This document shows, piece after piece, positions 42,943-52,209 of a DNA stretch of 64,000 nucleotides (position 1 is the first letter of the stretch; the number at the start of each line of letters is the position of its first letter). The notes below the pieces were generated by a model. That model did no database searches and was not told where the DNA came from. It saw only the letters and a list, made by a program, of their open reading frames with translations. The position numbers and the translations under genes are program-made. The DNA is from Nocardioides alpinus (GTDB lineage: Bacteria; Actinomycetota; Actinomycetes; Propionibacteriales; Nocardioidaceae), in the NCBI RefSeq assembly GCF_900112035.1, contig NZ_FOKC01000001.1:1041279-1105278 (forward strand). Reading direction: 5' to 3'.

Positions 42943-42963
42943 TGTGACACCATTACTGTCACA
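42943..42963. promoter_or_regulatory. Candidate MerR operator in the fadA/merR divergent promoter
   Basis: TGTGACA (42943-42949) and TGTCACA (42957-42963) form a perfect dyad with a 7-base centre. It lies 10 bases before the fadA start and 60 bases before the MerR-type gene. The 21-bp span fits MerR-family operators that lie between -35 and -10 boxes. Confidence 0.65.
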
Positions 42964-43023
42964 GTCCAACAGGTGTGTTCCGGGTCACTCCGATCCACCT
43001 GCGACTCAGGAGAGGATGGTCCG

Positions 43024-43620
43024 GTGGACACCGTGGTCGATCACAGCGAGCTGCTGACGCTGGACGAGCTGACCGCGCGCACCGGGGTGAGCGCGCGCAA
43101 CGTCAGGTTCTACGCCTCGCGCGGCCTCGTCCCCTCGCCGATCCGCCGCGGCCGCTCGGGCTACTACGGTCCCGACCACGTCGCCCGCCTCGAGCTCGTC
43201 CGCGAGCTGCAGGGCCACGGCTTCACGCTGTCGGCGATCGAGAGGTACGTCGACGCCATCCCCGCCACCGCGTCCCCCTCCGACATCGCGCTGCACCTGT
43301 CGATGCTGGCCCCGGTCACCGGCGACCGCGACGTCGACGTCCCCGGCGGGCTGTCGGGCATGGGCATCTCCCCGGAGGCCGCCGAGGCCGTCGCCGAGGT
43401 GTACGCCGCCCACGGCCGGCAGGTCGCGCACGAGCTCTCCGAGATCGTGCGGACCATGGTGTGGCCGGCGTTCCGCGAGCGCGGCGGCACCGCCGAGCAG
43501 CTGCGCGAGTTCGTCCACCGGCTCAAGCCGCTGACCATCGCCGGGCTGGTGATGGCCTACGAGCAGGCCATCGACGAGAGCTCCGCGTCGTACGACGGCA
43601 AGCGCACGTCCGAGCACTGA
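43024..43620 (+). CDS. MerR-family regulator divergent from fadA
   Basis: The 198-residue protein has a MerR winged helix at residues 9-80 (LTLDELTARTGVSARNVRFY, YYGPDHVARLELVRELQGHG) and a helical C-terminal region without the Cys residues of metal sensors. MerR-type proteins of this sort respond to acyl-CoA or other organic ligands and are often divergent from beta-oxidation genes in actinobacteria. GTG 43024 follows GGAGAGG at about 8 bases. It probably binds the dyad at 42943-42963 and controls fadAB and itself. Confidence 0.87.
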   Translation: MDTVVDHSELLTLDELTARTGVSARNVRFYASRGLVPSPIRRGRSGYYGPDHVARLELVRELQGHGFTLSAIERYVDAIPATASPSDIALHLSMLAPVTGDRDVDVPGGLSGMGISPEAAEAVAEVYAAHGRQVAHELSEIVRTMVWPAFRERGGTAEQLREFVHRLKPLTIAGLVMAYEQAIDESSASYDGKRTSEH

Positions 43621-43718
43621 CCGCCCATCCGGGTGACTGAAGCGACAGCGGAGCCCGTCCACTGGGACTCTGGTGGGGTGCCCAGCCCCGTGACGACCGA
43701 ATCCCTGCGACGGACCCG

Positions 43719-45056
43719 ATGACCGGCGCGACGATCTACCTCCTGCTCGGGCTGTCACTGCTCCTCGCCACCGTCCTCCCGCACGTCACCAGGGGCATCG
43801 CTGTCTCGCCCCCCATGGTGCTCGTCGCCGTGGGCATGGCGATCGGCCTGCTGCCGCTCCCCGACGGCACCAGCCTCGACCCGATGGACCACCGCGTGCT
43901 CGTCACGCACGTCACCGAGTTCACCGTGCTCATTTCCCTCATGGGCGTCGGCCTGGCCCTCGACCGGCCGCTCGACCTCCGCAAGTGGGCGTGCTGGCGC
44001 GCCTGGTCGCCGGTGTGGCGGCTGCTGCTCGTGACGATGCCGCTGACCATCCTGGGCGTGGCGCTCCTCGGCTGGTGGGTCGCCGGTCTCGCGCCGGCGG
44101 TCGCACTGCTCCTAGGTGCGGTCCTGGCGCCGACCGACCCGGTGCTCGCCTCCGACGTCCAGGTCGGCGAACCCCTGACCGAGGACGTCGACGAGCCCGG
44201 CGGGGACGGTGACGGTGACGAGGACCGTCAGCTCGAGGACGACGACATCCGCTTCTCCCTCACCGCCGAGGCCGGCCTCAACGACGGCCTCGCCTTCCCC
44301 TTCGTCCACCTCGCGCTGCTGCTGCTGGCCGGCGGCTTCACGCTCGTCGACGTCGGCACCTGGGTCGGGTGGTACGTCCTGGGCAAGATCGTGCTCGGCG
44401 TCGCGGTCGGCCTCGCCGCGGGCTGGCTGCTCGGCCGGCAGGCGTTCCACGCCCGCAGCGACAAGCTCCGCCTGGCCGACGCGGGCGAACCGCTGCTGGC
44501 CCTCGCCGCGCTGCTGGCGTCGTACGGCGCTGCCGAGCTGGTCGGCGGCTATGGCTTCCTCGCCGTCTTCGCCTGTGCGATGCGGTTGCGCTCCGCGGGC
44601 CCCGGGCACTCCTACCAGCGGGCGATGCACGCCGTGGTCGAGCGGCTCGAGCGGCTGATGACGCTGATGGTCCTGCTGGTCCTCGGCATGGCGATGACGC
44701 GTGGCCTCCTCGAGCACCTCGACTGGCGCGGCATCGTGGTGGCCCTCGCGCTCGTTCTCGTCGTACGACCGCTGGCGGGCTACGTCGCGCTGTCGACGCT
44801 CGCCCGCGACCAGGACCGCGACGGCGGCCTCGACCGGGGCGAGCGGATGGCCGTGGCGTTCTTCGGCGTCCGCGGCGTCGGCTCGCTGTTCTACCTCGCC
44901 TACGCCGCGAGCCACGAGCACGTGCCGGACGAGCCGTGGCTGTGGTCCACGGTGGCCTTCACCGTGATCGCGTCGGTGCTGCTGCACGGGGTCACCGCGA
45001 CGCCCGCCATGGCCCGGCTGGATGCCCGACGGGGACGCATCTCCTCGCAGGGATGA
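43719..45056 (+). CDS. Sodium/proton antiporter, CPA1 (NhaP-like)
   Basis: The 445-residue membrane protein has about twelve spans. The segment LGAVLAPTDPVLASDVQVGE contains the TDP motif of the unwound helix, and LTAEAGLNDGLAFPFVHLAL the ND pair that binds the ion. An acidic loop (about 150-175, rich in D and E) lies between them and could sense pH or ions. It exchanges cytoplasmic Na+ or K+ for H+. It is followed 35 bp later by an SDR gene. No regulator is adjacent. Confidence 0.9.
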   Translation: MTGATIYLLLGLSLLLATVLPHVTRGIAVSPPMVLVAVGMAIGLLPLPDGTSLDPMDHRVLVTHVTEFTVLISLMGVGLALDRPLDLRKWACWRAWSPVWRLLLVTMPLTILGVALLGWWVAGLAPAVALLLGAVLAPTDPVLASDVQVGEPLTEDVDEPGGDGDGDEDRQLEDDDIRFSLTAEAGLNDGLAFPFVHLALLLLAGGFTLVDVGTWVGWYVLGKIVLGVAVGLAAGWLLGRQAFHARSDKLRLADAGEPLLALAALLASYGAAELVGGYGFLAVFACAMRLRSAGPGHSYQRAMHAVVERLERLMTLMVLLVLGMAMTRGLLEHLDWRGIVVALALVLVVRPLAGYVALSTLARDQDRDGGLDRGERMAVAFFGVRGVGSLFYLAYAASHEHVPDEPWLWSTVAFTVIASVLLHGVTATPAMARLDARRGRISSQG

Positions 45057-45091
45057 GGCACCGGGGTGGGACGCCCTGACAGAGTGGGTCC

Positions 45092-46003
45092 ATGTCCACA
45101 GTCCTCGTCACCGGTGCCACTGGGTTTATCGGCCGCCGCCTCGTCCCCGCCCTCATCGACGCCGGGCACGAGGTCCGCGCCATGACGCGGCACCCGGAGA
45201 CGTACGACGGCCCGGGCGAGGCAGTCGGCGCGGACGTGATGGACGCCGACTCCCTGCGTCCCGCGCTCGAGGGCGTCGACGCCGCGATCTACCTCGTCCA
45301 CTCCCTCGACGACCCCGACTTCGAGCGCAAGGACGCCGACGCGGCGCGCAACTTCAGCGCGGCGGCAGCGGCGGCCGGCGTGAGCCAGATCGTCTACATG
45401 GGCGGGCTCGGTGACGACGACGGGGAGCTCTCCGCCCACCTGCGCTCGCGGCGCGAGGTCGAGGGCCTGCTGGGCACCGACGGCGTGCCGGTCACCGTGC
45501 TGCGTGCCGCGATCGTCGTCGGCCACGGCGGCATCTCGTGGGAGCTCACGCGCCAGCTGGTCAAGAACCTGCCGGCGATGGTCGTGCCCAAGTGGGTCGG
45601 CACCCGTACGCAGCCGATCGCCATCGACGACGTCGTCCGCTACCTGTCCGGCGTGGTCGGCAAGGACGAGGCCCTCGACCGCGTCTTCGAGATCGGCGGC
45701 CCCGAGCAGCTGACCTACCGCGAGATGCTGCAGGGCGTCGCGCTGGCGATGAACGGCCGGAAGCTCCCGATCGTCGTCGTCCCGCTGCTCACGCCGGGCC
45801 TGTCGTCGCGCTGGCTGGCCCTGGTCACCGACGTCGACGTCACCACGGGTCGCAACCTCATCGACTCGATGTCCACCGAGGTCGTCGTGCGCGACACCTC
45901 GATCCGCGAGGTCGTGCCCGGGGAGCCGCTGACCTACGCCGAGTCCGTACGCCGGGCGCTGGCCGAGCGCGCCGAGGCGGCGTCAGGATCAGGAAAAAAG
46001 TAG
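45092..46003 (+). CDS. NAD(P)-binding SDR-like protein (NmrA/atypical SDR)
   Basis: The 303-residue protein has an N-terminal Rossmann fold with VLVTGATGFIGRRLVPALIDAG (glycine-rich loop GATGFIG, residues 7-13) and IVYMGGLG, but lacks a clear Tyr-x3-Lys catalytic pair, so it is an atypical SDR. Such proteins are oxidoreductases or redox sensors. It ends in a Gly/Ser/Lys tail, and its last 15 bases overlap the end of the convergent CPBP protease gene. It may be co-transcribed with the antiporter. Confidence 0.85.
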   Translation: MSTVLVTGATGFIGRRLVPALIDAGHEVRAMTRHPETYDGPGEAVGADVMDADSLRPALEGVDAAIYLVHSLDDPDFERKDADAARNFSAAAAAAGVSQIVYMGGLGDDDGELSAHLRSRREVEGLLGTDGVPVTVLRAAIVVGHGGISWELTRQLVKNLPAMVVPKWVGTRTQPIAIDDVVRYLSGVVGKDEALDRVFEIGGPEQLTYREMLQGVALAMNGRKLPIVVVPLLTPGLSSRWLALVTDVDVTTGRNLIDSMSTEVVVRDTSIREVVPGEPLTYAESVRRALAERAEAASGSGKK

Positions 46004-46678
46004 GGGCAGCAGGAAGAGCATCGACAGCGACCAGGTGATGTGGGTCAGGATCGGCGCGAGGATGCCGCCGCTGGCGCGCCGCTCAAGGCCGCAGACCGCG
46101 CCGAGCACGATCGCGGCGAAGCCGAGCATCACGTTGCCGGTCGCGAGCGTCGCGACGACGTAGGCCAGGGTCGTCCAGAAGACCGGGTGCTTCGGGATCG
46201 CGGCGTACATCGCGCCGCGGAAGAACAGCTCCTCGGCGATGCCGTTGAAGAACGTGATGATCGCGAGCAGGGTGAGCGAGCCCTCGTCGGCGTACTCCAG
46301 CACCGAGCTGACGTAGGCCGCCAACGGGTCGATCTCGCGCACGACGAGCGAGCCGAGGACGAAGACCCCGACCAGCAGCAGGCCCAGAAGGATCGGCGCC
46401 AGGATCGGGCGTACGAACACCTCGTTGGCGCGCGCCATCCGTCCGAGGTGCAACCGGCCCGACAGGAAGGCTCCGGCCGCCCAGACGCCGGCCAGGACGA
46501 CGGCCGCGACGTAGAACGTGTTGCCTCCCGGCTCGAGGCGCAGCGACCACCCCAGCACGACCGCGCCGATGAGCACCACGACGGCCGCGACCACCTGCCG
46601 GCGACGGAAGGCCTCGGCGGTGTCGCGCTGGTCGCGGGGGACCACGTCCCACAACGACCGCTGGATGAAGGAGCGCAT
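45989..46678 (-). CDS. CPBP-family intramembrane glutamic endopeptidase
   Basis: The 229-residue membrane protein has some seven spans and the CPBP (Abi/CAAX) motifs: EELFFRGAMYAAIP (EE-x3-R, motif 1), a later F-A-x4-G stretch (GFAAIVLGAVCG) and a His in the last span (LTHITWSLSMLF). These residues form the catalytic site of Rce1-like proteases. In bacteria the substrates are mostly unknown; some act in bacteriocin immunity or processing. The start is ATG 46678. Its 3' end overlaps that of the SDR gene by 15 bp. Confidence 0.87.
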   Translation of the reverse strand: MRSFIQRSLWDVVPRDQRDTAEAFRRRQVVAAVVVLIGAVVLGWSLRLEPGGNTFYVAAVVLAGVWAAGAFLSGRLHLGRMARANEVFVRPILAPILLGLLLVGVFVLGSLVVREIDPLAAYVSSVLEYADEGSLTLLAIITFFNGIAEELFFRGAMYAAIPKHPVFWTTLAYVVATLATGNVMLGFAAIVLGAVCGLERRASGGILAPILTHITWSLSMLFLLPLLFS

Positions 46679-46688
46679 GTCGACCAGC

Positions 46689-47768
46689 CTAGGAGGCGGC
46701 CAACAGCTCACGGACGCGCGGGATGACTTCCTCGCCGTAGAGGCGGACCGACTCGAGCCGCTGCTCGTGCGGGAGGGCGCCGACGGAGTACTTCAGCTGG
46801 AAGCGGGAGAGGCCCAGCGTGCGAGCCGCCCAGGCGATCTTCTGCGCCACGGTCTCGGGTGATCCGACGAAGAGCGCACCCTGCGGACCGGCTGCCTGCT
46901 CGAAGGCGATCCGGCTGTAGGGACCCCAGCCGCGCTCGCGGCCGATGCGGGTGAACAGTTCGGCCTGGTGCGGGTAGAGCTGCTCGCGCGCCTCGTCGTC
47001 GGTCGCCGCGATGTGGCCCGGGGAGTGCATGCCGATCGGGAGCTCCGGGAGCTCGAGCTGGTCGAGGGCGTTGCGGTAGAGGTCGGCGAACTGGACGAAC
47101 GCGGCCGGCGAGCCGCCGATGACGGCGAGCATCAGCGGCATGCCGTAGCGCGCGGCGCGTACGACGGACTCCGGCGTGCCGCCGACGCCGATCCAGGCCG
47201 GCAGCTTGCCGGCGGCGGTGGTCGGGTAGACGCGCTGCCCGGCGAGTGGCGTGCGGATGCTGCCCTCCCACGTCACCGGCTGCTCGTGCTGCAGTGCGGC
47301 GAAGAGGTCGAGCTTCTCGGCGAAGAGGCGGTCGTAGTCGCCGAGGTCGAGGCCGAAGAGCCCGAAGGACTCGATGAAGGAGCCGCGTCCCAGCTGCACC
47401 TCGGCCCGACCGTTCGACACGGCGTCGAGGGTCGCGAATCGCTGGTAGACCCGGATCGGGTCGTCGGAGGAGAGCACGGTGACGCCGGTGCCGAGACGGA
47501 TCCGCTCGGTCTGGCCGGCGATCGCGGCCAGGACCACGTCGGGCGCGGAGATCGCGTAGTCGGGCCGGTGGTGCTCACCCAGGCCGATGTAGTCGACGCC
47601 GAGACGGTCGGCGAGCACGGCCTCCGCGACGACCTCGCGCAGGGTCGCGGGGTGGTTGCCCGGCGCGCCGTCGAGGGGGGCGTCGCCGAACGTGTCCAGG
47701 CCGAGGGTGGGGTGCTCCTTCGTGCCGAGCACCGCGTGGTCGAACGTGCCGTCTTCGTGCGCAGTCAT
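46689..47768 (-). CDS. LLM-class flavin-dependent oxidoreductase
   Basis: The 359-residue protein is a luciferase-like TIM barrel: ADRLGVDYIGLGEHHRPDYAIS near the start, LGTGVTVLSSDDPIRVYQRF and VSNGRAEVQLGRGSFIESF are typical. These enzymes use reduced FMN or F420 to oxidise or hydroxylate substrates, with no clear target here. The start ATG 47768 follows CGGAGGAG at a good distance. It lies 11 bp upstream of the CPBP protease gene and may be its co-transcribed partner. Confidence 0.9.
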   Translation of the reverse strand: MTAHEDGTFDHAVLGTKEHPTLGLDTFGDAPLDGAPGNHPATLREVVAEAVLADRLGVDYIGLGEHHRPDYAISAPDVVLAAIAGQTERIRLGTGVTVLSSDDPIRVYQRFATLDAVSNGRAEVQLGRGSFIESFGLFGLDLGDYDRLFAEKLDLFAALQHEQPVTWEGSIRTPLAGQRVYPTTAAGKLPAWIGVGGTPESVVRAARYGMPLMLAVIGGSPAAFVQFADLYRNALDQLELPELPIGMHSPGHIAATDDEAREQLYPHQAELFTRIGRERGWGPYSRIAFEQAAGPQGALFVGSPETVAQKIAWAARTLGLSRFQLKYSVGALPHEQRLESVRLYGEEVIPRVRELLAAS

Positions 47769-47925
47769 GTCGCTCCTCCGGGTAGTTGAAGGGTGAACGA
47801 ACTTCGTCGCCCGGACATTCCGACAGTCCCTTCGGTGCGCTTCTCAACCGTTGCAACGGCGGGAAACCTCAGCAACCACCGGATGCCCGGTGGTTCCCGA
47901 CGGTCGCCCCCCACAACGAGACTTA

Positions 47926-47962
47926 CCCTTGAGTCTCCAGGAGTCTCCAGGAGACTCAAGGG
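47926..47962. terminator. Perfect 13-bp stem-loop after the DEAD-box gene
   Basis: CCCTTGAGTCTCC (47926-47938) pairs exactly with GGAGACTCAAGGG (47950-47962) around an 11-base loop that repeats GAGTCTCC. It lies 26 bases after the DEAD-box stop on the minus strand. A second smaller stem, AACCACCGG with CCGGTGGTT (47874-47895), follows. Confidence 0.7.
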
Positions 47963-47987
47963 CAAGCAACAGGCTGGAACGTCAGGT

Positions 47988-49496
47988 TCAGCGACCGCGG
48001 CTGAACGACGACGCGCTGTGGGCGCGGCCGCTCGAGGCCTGGCCGGTGGACTGGCCGCCACCGGAGCGACGACGGTTGCCGCCGCCCTGCGAGCCGCCCT
48101 GGCCGCCTCCCTGGCCGCCGCCCTGGCCGCCTCCGGAGCGACGACGCTGGCCGCCACCGCCGCCGGTCGACGAGCCGCCACCGCTCTCGCTGGTGTAGGT
48201 GGTCGGGTTGCCCCGACGCGACTGGCCGTTGGTCTGGCCGGTGCTGCGGGCGCGCTTGCGCTGCGCGTTGGCGCCGGTCGACCGGCCACCGCCGCCGCCC
48301 GAGGTCGGCACCTCGACGACGAGGCCGCCGGGGGTGCTGCGGGCGCCGGGCGCGAGCTGCTCGAGCATCGCGTGGCCGGGACCGCTGACCTTGGTGGTGG
48401 TGGGCTTGATGCCGGCGAGACGGGTCAGGTCGCGCACGTCGCGGACCTGGTCGTCGGTCATGAGGGTGATGACGGTGCCCTCGGCGCCGGCACGCGCCGT
48501 ACGACCGGAGCGGTGCAGGTACGCCTTGTGCTCGGTCGGCGGGTCGGCGTGGATCACGAGCGCCACGTCGTCGACGTGGATGCCGCGGGCGGCGATGTCG
48601 GTCGCGACGAGCGTCGTGGCCTGGCCGGAGTGGAACATCTCCATGTTGCGCGTGCGCGCGTTCTGGCTCAGGTTGCCGTGCAGGTCCACCGACGGGACGC
48701 CGCTCTTGTTGAGCTGGCGGGCCAGCGCCTTGGCGCCGTGCTTGGTGCGGGTGAAGACGACCGTACGGCCGGGGGCGCTGGTCAGGTCGACCAGGACCGG
48801 GACCCGCTGCTCACGGCTCAGGTGCAGCACGTGGTGGTGCATGGTGCCCACCGGCGACTGCGCCGAGTCGGCCTCGTGGGTGGCAGGGTTGGTGAGGAAG
48901 CGCTTGACCAGGACGTCGATCGCCTTGTCGAGCGTGGCCGAAAACAGCATCCGCTGGCCGGTGCGGGGCGTCTTGTCCATGATCCGGCGCACGCCGGGCA
49001 GGAAGCCGAGGTCGGCCATGTGGTCGGCCTCGTCGAGGATCGTGATCTCGACGTTGGAGAGGTCGGCGAAGCCCTGGCCCATGAGGTCCTCGAGGCGGCC
49101 GGGGCAGGCGATGACGATGTCGACGCCCTTCTTGAGCGCGGTGGTCTGCGGGCCCTGGCTGACGCCGCCGTAGATGACGACGGTCGAGAGGCCGGCGGCC
49201 TTGGCCATCGGGACGAGCGAGGCGTGGATCTGGCCGACGAGCTCGCGGGTCGGCGCCATGATGAGGGCGCGCGGCTTGCGCGGCATCGCGGGCATCTTGC
49301 TCGCGTCGAGGCGGGCGACCAGCGGGAGCAGGAACGCGTACGTCTTGCCCGAGCCGGTGCGACCACGGCCCAGGATGTCGCGGCCGGCGAAGCTGTCGGG
49401 CAGCGTCGCGGCCTGGATGGGCGTGGGAGTGGTGATGCCCTGCTTGGCCAGGATCTGGGCAAGCGAAGAGGGCACGCCGAGTTCGGCGAAGTTCAT
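47988..49496 (-). CDS. DEAD-box ATP-dependent RNA helicase with Gly-rich tail
   Basis: The 502-residue protein has every core motif: Q-motif region (PTPIQAATLP), Walker A GRGRTGSGKT, PTRELVGQI, the DEAD box in ILDEADHM, SAT, and HRSGRTARAG. The core ends at about residue 370. The last 120 residues are low-complexity with GGGQGGGQ-like runs and RRR patches, as in RNA-chaperone tails of cold-adapted helicases (RhlE/CsdA type). It unwinds RNA duplexes, probably in ribosome assembly or decay. ATG 49496 was chosen because MNFAELGVP is the usual start; there is no clear ribosome-binding site. Confidence 0.9.
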   Translation of the reverse strand: MNFAELGVPSSLAQILAKQGITTPTPIQAATLPDSFAGRDILGRGRTGSGKTYAFLLPLVARLDASKMPAMPRKPRALIMAPTRELVGQIHASLVPMAKAAGLSTVVIYGGVSQGPQTTALKKGVDIVIACPGRLEDLMGQGFADLSNVEITILDEADHMADLGFLPGVRRIMDKTPRTGQRMLFSATLDKAIDVLVKRFLTNPATHEADSAQSPVGTMHHHVLHLSREQRVPVLVDLTSAPGRTVVFTRTKHGAKALARQLNKSGVPSVDLHGNLSQNARTRNMEMFHSGQATTLVATDIAARGIHVDDVALVIHADPPTEHKAYLHRSGRTARAGAEGTVITLMTDDQVRDVRDLTRLAGIKPTTTKVSGPGHAMLEQLAPGARSTPGGLVVEVPTSGGGGGRSTGANAQRKRARSTGQTNGQSRRGNPTTYTSESGGGSSTGGGGGQRRRSGGGQGGGQGGGQGGSQGGGNRRRSGGGQSTGQASSGRAHSASSFSRGR

Positions 49497-49694
49497 GTGA
49501 GTTGCTTTCGGTTGGCGTCTCGCCACCGTGAGCCGCGATCAGGATGAGCGGCGTACGTGCCTCAGAAACGAGGAAGGGTGTCGCGGTTTCGAGCGACGAC
49601 CTGCGCCCGGGGCAAGACCGGCCGGGCGACTGTGGGCACAACACTAGCGGGACTGGTGGTGTTCCGATGAATCCTTCGCCGTGTGAGCCGCGCC

Positions 49695-50726
49695 TCAGGC
49701 GCTCGCGCGCCGCACCAGCGTCGGCGGGATGATCATCCGCACCGGGTGTCCGCCGTCGACGCCGTCGATGCGCCCGAGCAGCAGCCGGGTGGCCCGCTCG
49801 GCCATCTCCTCCACCGGCTGGCGCATCGTCGACAGCGGTGGCGTGGTCCGCTCAGCGACACCCAGGTCGTCGTAGCCCACGACCGCGATGTCGTCGGGCA
49901 CCCGCCGGCCGAGCTCGGCCAGCACCCGCATCGCACCGGCGGCCATCAGGTCGGAGGCGACGACGAGACCGTCGAGGTCGGGGTGGCGCTCCATCAGCGC
50001 CCGGGCCGCGGCCTCGCCGCTGGCCTCGGTGAAGTCGCCGTGCTCGACGGCCTCGGCCGGCAGGCCGGCCTCCGCCATGGCCTGCTGCCAGCCGATCAGG
50101 CGGTCGGCGGCGGCCGTCATGTCGACGGGACCGGCGATGGTGCCGATGCGGGTGCAGCCGCGGGCGACCAGCACCTCCGTGGCCTCGCGCTCACCGGCGA
50201 CGTTGTCGACGTCGACGTAGGCCACCCGGTCGCCGCCGGTCCACGGCCGGCCGCCGAAGACGCAGGGCAGCCCGAGGTCGGCGAGGTGCTCGGCCAGCCG
50301 GTCGTCGCGGTGGTGGGAGACGACGAGGGCGCCGTCGACGTGGCGGTTGGTGAGGTAGCGCAGGGTCCGTGCGGTCGACGCACCCGGTCGCGCCAGCAGC
50401 AGCACGAGCTGGATGTCGCGCTCGGTCAGCACCCGCGTGACACCACGCAGGGTGCCGGCGAAGAAGGGGTCGGAGAAGACCCGGTCGTCGGGCTCGGGCA
50501 CGACCACCGCGATCGAGTCCGTCCGACGGGTGACCAGGCTGCGAGCCGCCGGGTTGGGGACGTAGCCCAGGGTGCGCACCGCGGTGTCGACGGCCGACTG
50601 CGCTCGGGCACTGACCCGCTGGCCGCCGTTGATCGCCCGCGATGCGGTGGCCCGCGAGACCCCGGCGACGCGCGCCACCTCGTCGAGGGTCGGCGAGCCC
50701 GCGCCGGCGGTCCGCGGTGTCGTCAC
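49695..50726 (-). CDS. LacI-family repressor of the beta-glucoside operon (CebR-like)
   Basis: The 343-residue protein has a LacI helix-turn-helix (TLDEVARVAGVSRATASRAI, residues 13-32, with hinge YVPNPAARSL) and a periplasmic-binding-like sensor domain. It is the last gene of the operon, 10 bp after the beta-glucosidase. In Streptomyces CebR represses cebEFG-bglC by binding near TGGGAGCGCTCCCA, released by cellobiose. Two dyads TGAGAGCGCTTCCA upstream of this operon match that pattern closely. The start is GTG 50726. Identity as a cellobiose sensor is inferred from these parallels. Confidence 0.88.
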   Translation of the reverse strand: MTTPRTAGAGSPTLDEVARVAGVSRATASRAINGGQRVSARAQSAVDTAVRTLGYVPNPAARSLVTRRTDSIAVVVPEPDDRVFSDPFFAGTLRGVTRVLTERDIQLVLLLARPGASTARTLRYLTNRHVDGALVVSHHRDDRLAEHLADLGLPCVFGGRPWTGGDRVAYVDVDNVAGEREATEVLVARGCTRIGTIAGPVDMTAAADRLIGWQQAMAEAGLPAEAVEHGDFTEASGEAAARALMERHPDLDGLVVASDLMAAGAMRVLAELGRRVPDDIAVVGYDDLGVAERTTPPLSTMRQPVEEMAERATRLLLGRIDGVDGGHPVRMIIPPTLVRRASA

Positions 50727-50736
50727 GCGCGCCACG

Positions 50737-52209
50737 CTAGTCGTCGTCTGGTTCGGAGGAAGGCAGTACGCCGGTGCGGGACAGATCGGCGTACCAGCGC
50801 GCGCTCGACTTCGGCGTACGTCGTTGGGTCGCGTAGTCGACGTGGACCAGCCCGAAGCGCTTGGCATAGCCGAAGGCCCACTCGAAGTTGTCCATGAACG
50901 ACCACTGGAAGAAGCCGCGCACGTCGACGCCCTCCTCGACCGCGCGGTGCACGGCCCGGAGGTAGGAGTCGAGGAACGCGATGCGGTCGGGGTCGTGCAC
51001 CGCGCCCTGCTCGTCGGGCTGGTCGGCGAAGGCGGCACCGGTCTCGGTGAGGTAGATCGGCAGGTGGGGGTAGTCGTCGTGGAGGCGCCGCAGCAGGCGG
51101 TGCAGCCCGTCGGGCTGGATCTCCCAACCCATGTCGGTGACGGGCAGCCCGCGGCTGGGGAACGTGACGTGCTCGGAGCCCACGAAGGGCGAGAGCGCGA
51201 CCCGGTCCGGCTGGTCGGAGCCGACACCGACGACGTCCGTGCGCGGGTGCCCCGAGACCTCATTGCCGTGGTAGTAGTTCACGCCCAGCACGTCGATGGG
51301 CGTGGAGATCGCGGCCAGGTCGCCGTCGCGCACGACGTCGGTCCAGGGCGCGTGCTGCCACGGCAGGTGGGCGGTGTCCTCGAGCAGGTCGACCGGGTAG
51401 GCACCGCGGAAGATCGGGTCGAGGAAGAGCCGGTTGTGCAGCGCGTCGATGCGCCGCGCGGCGTCGACGTCCTCCGGGTCCTGCGGGTCGCTGGGGTCGG
51501 GCACGGTGAGGTTGAGGCTCAGCCCCAGGCGGTCCGCGCCGCGGCTGCGCAGCTCCTGCGTCGCCAGCCCGTGGGCGAGCAGCAGGTGGTGCGCGGCGAC
51601 CAGGCCTGCGGCGCCCTCCTGCCGTCCCGGCGCGTGGTGCCCGGCGGCGTAGCCGAGGAGGGAGGAGCAGAAGGGCTCGTTGAGGGTGGTCCACGTCGGC
51701 ACCCGGTCACCGAGCACGTCGTGCACCGCGGTGGCGCACTCGACGAACCGGAACGCGGTGTCTCGGTTGGTCCAGCCGCCCTCGTCCTCGAGCACCTGCG
51801 GCAGGTCCCAGTGGTAGAGCGTCAGCCACGGCGCGATGCCGTGGGCGAGGAGCTCGTCGACGAGCCGGTCGTAGAACGCCAGTCCGGCCGCGTTGACCGG
51901 ACCGGCGTCCGGGCGCACCCGCGGCCACGCCACCGAGAAGCGGTACGACGTGGCGCCGAGCTCGGCGAGGAGATCCACGTCGGCCGGCATCCGGTGGTAG
52001 TGGTCGCAGGCGACCTCGCCGGTGTCCCCGCCCAGCACGGCGCCGGGGACCCGGGAGAAGGTGTCCCAGATCGAGGGCGTACGTCCGTCCTCCGCGACGG
52101 CCCCCTCGATCTGGTAGGAGGCGGTGGCCATGCCCCAGACGAAGTCGGAGGGGAAGCGGGCCTCCCCGGTGGCGACCGGGTCGCTCAGGATCTTGCTCTG
52201 GACGGTCAT
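50737..52209 (-). CDS. Glycoside hydrolase family 1 beta-glucosidase (BglC-like)
   Basis: The 490-residue enzyme has the GH1 pattern throughout: FVWGMATASYQIEGA at the start, acid/base Glu178 in TTLNEPF, nucleophile Glu389 in YLTETGAAF, and WSFMDNFEWAFGY in the last loop. It hydrolyses beta-glucosides such as cellobiose in the cytoplasm, since no signal peptide is present. ATG 52209 overlaps the permease stop by 4 bp. It should degrade the sugar brought in by the ABC importer encoded just upstream. Confidence 0.93.
   Translation of the reverse strand: MTVQSKILSDPVATGEARFPSDFVWGMATASYQIEGAVAEDGRTPSIWDTFSRVPGAVLGGDTGEVACDHYHRMPADVDLLAELGATSYRFSVAWPRVRPDAGPVNAAGLAFYDRLVDELLAHGIAPWLTLYHWDLPQVLEDEGGWTNRDTAFRFVECATAVHDVLGDRVPTWTTLNEPFCSSLLGYAAGHHAPGRQEGAAGLVAAHHLLLAHGLATQELRSRGADRLGLSLNLTVPDPSDPQDPEDVDAARRIDALHNRLFLDPIFRGAYPVDLLEDTAHLPWQHAPWTDVVRDGDLAAISTPIDVLGVNYYHGNEVSGHPRTDVVGVGSDQPDRVALSPFVGSEHVTFPSRGLPVTDMGWEIQPDGLHRLLRRLHDDYPHLPIYLTETGAAFADQPDEQGAVHDPDRIAFLDSYLRAVHRAVEEGVDVRGFFQWSFMDNFEWAFGYAKRFGLVHVDYATQRRTPKSSARWYADLSRTGVLPSSEPDDD

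Noticed and set aside
46689..46711. Longer start for the CPBP protease upstream of 46678
   Set aside because: The extra residues would overlap the end of the LLM gene and lack a ribosome-binding site; the conserved part begins with MRSFIQRS.
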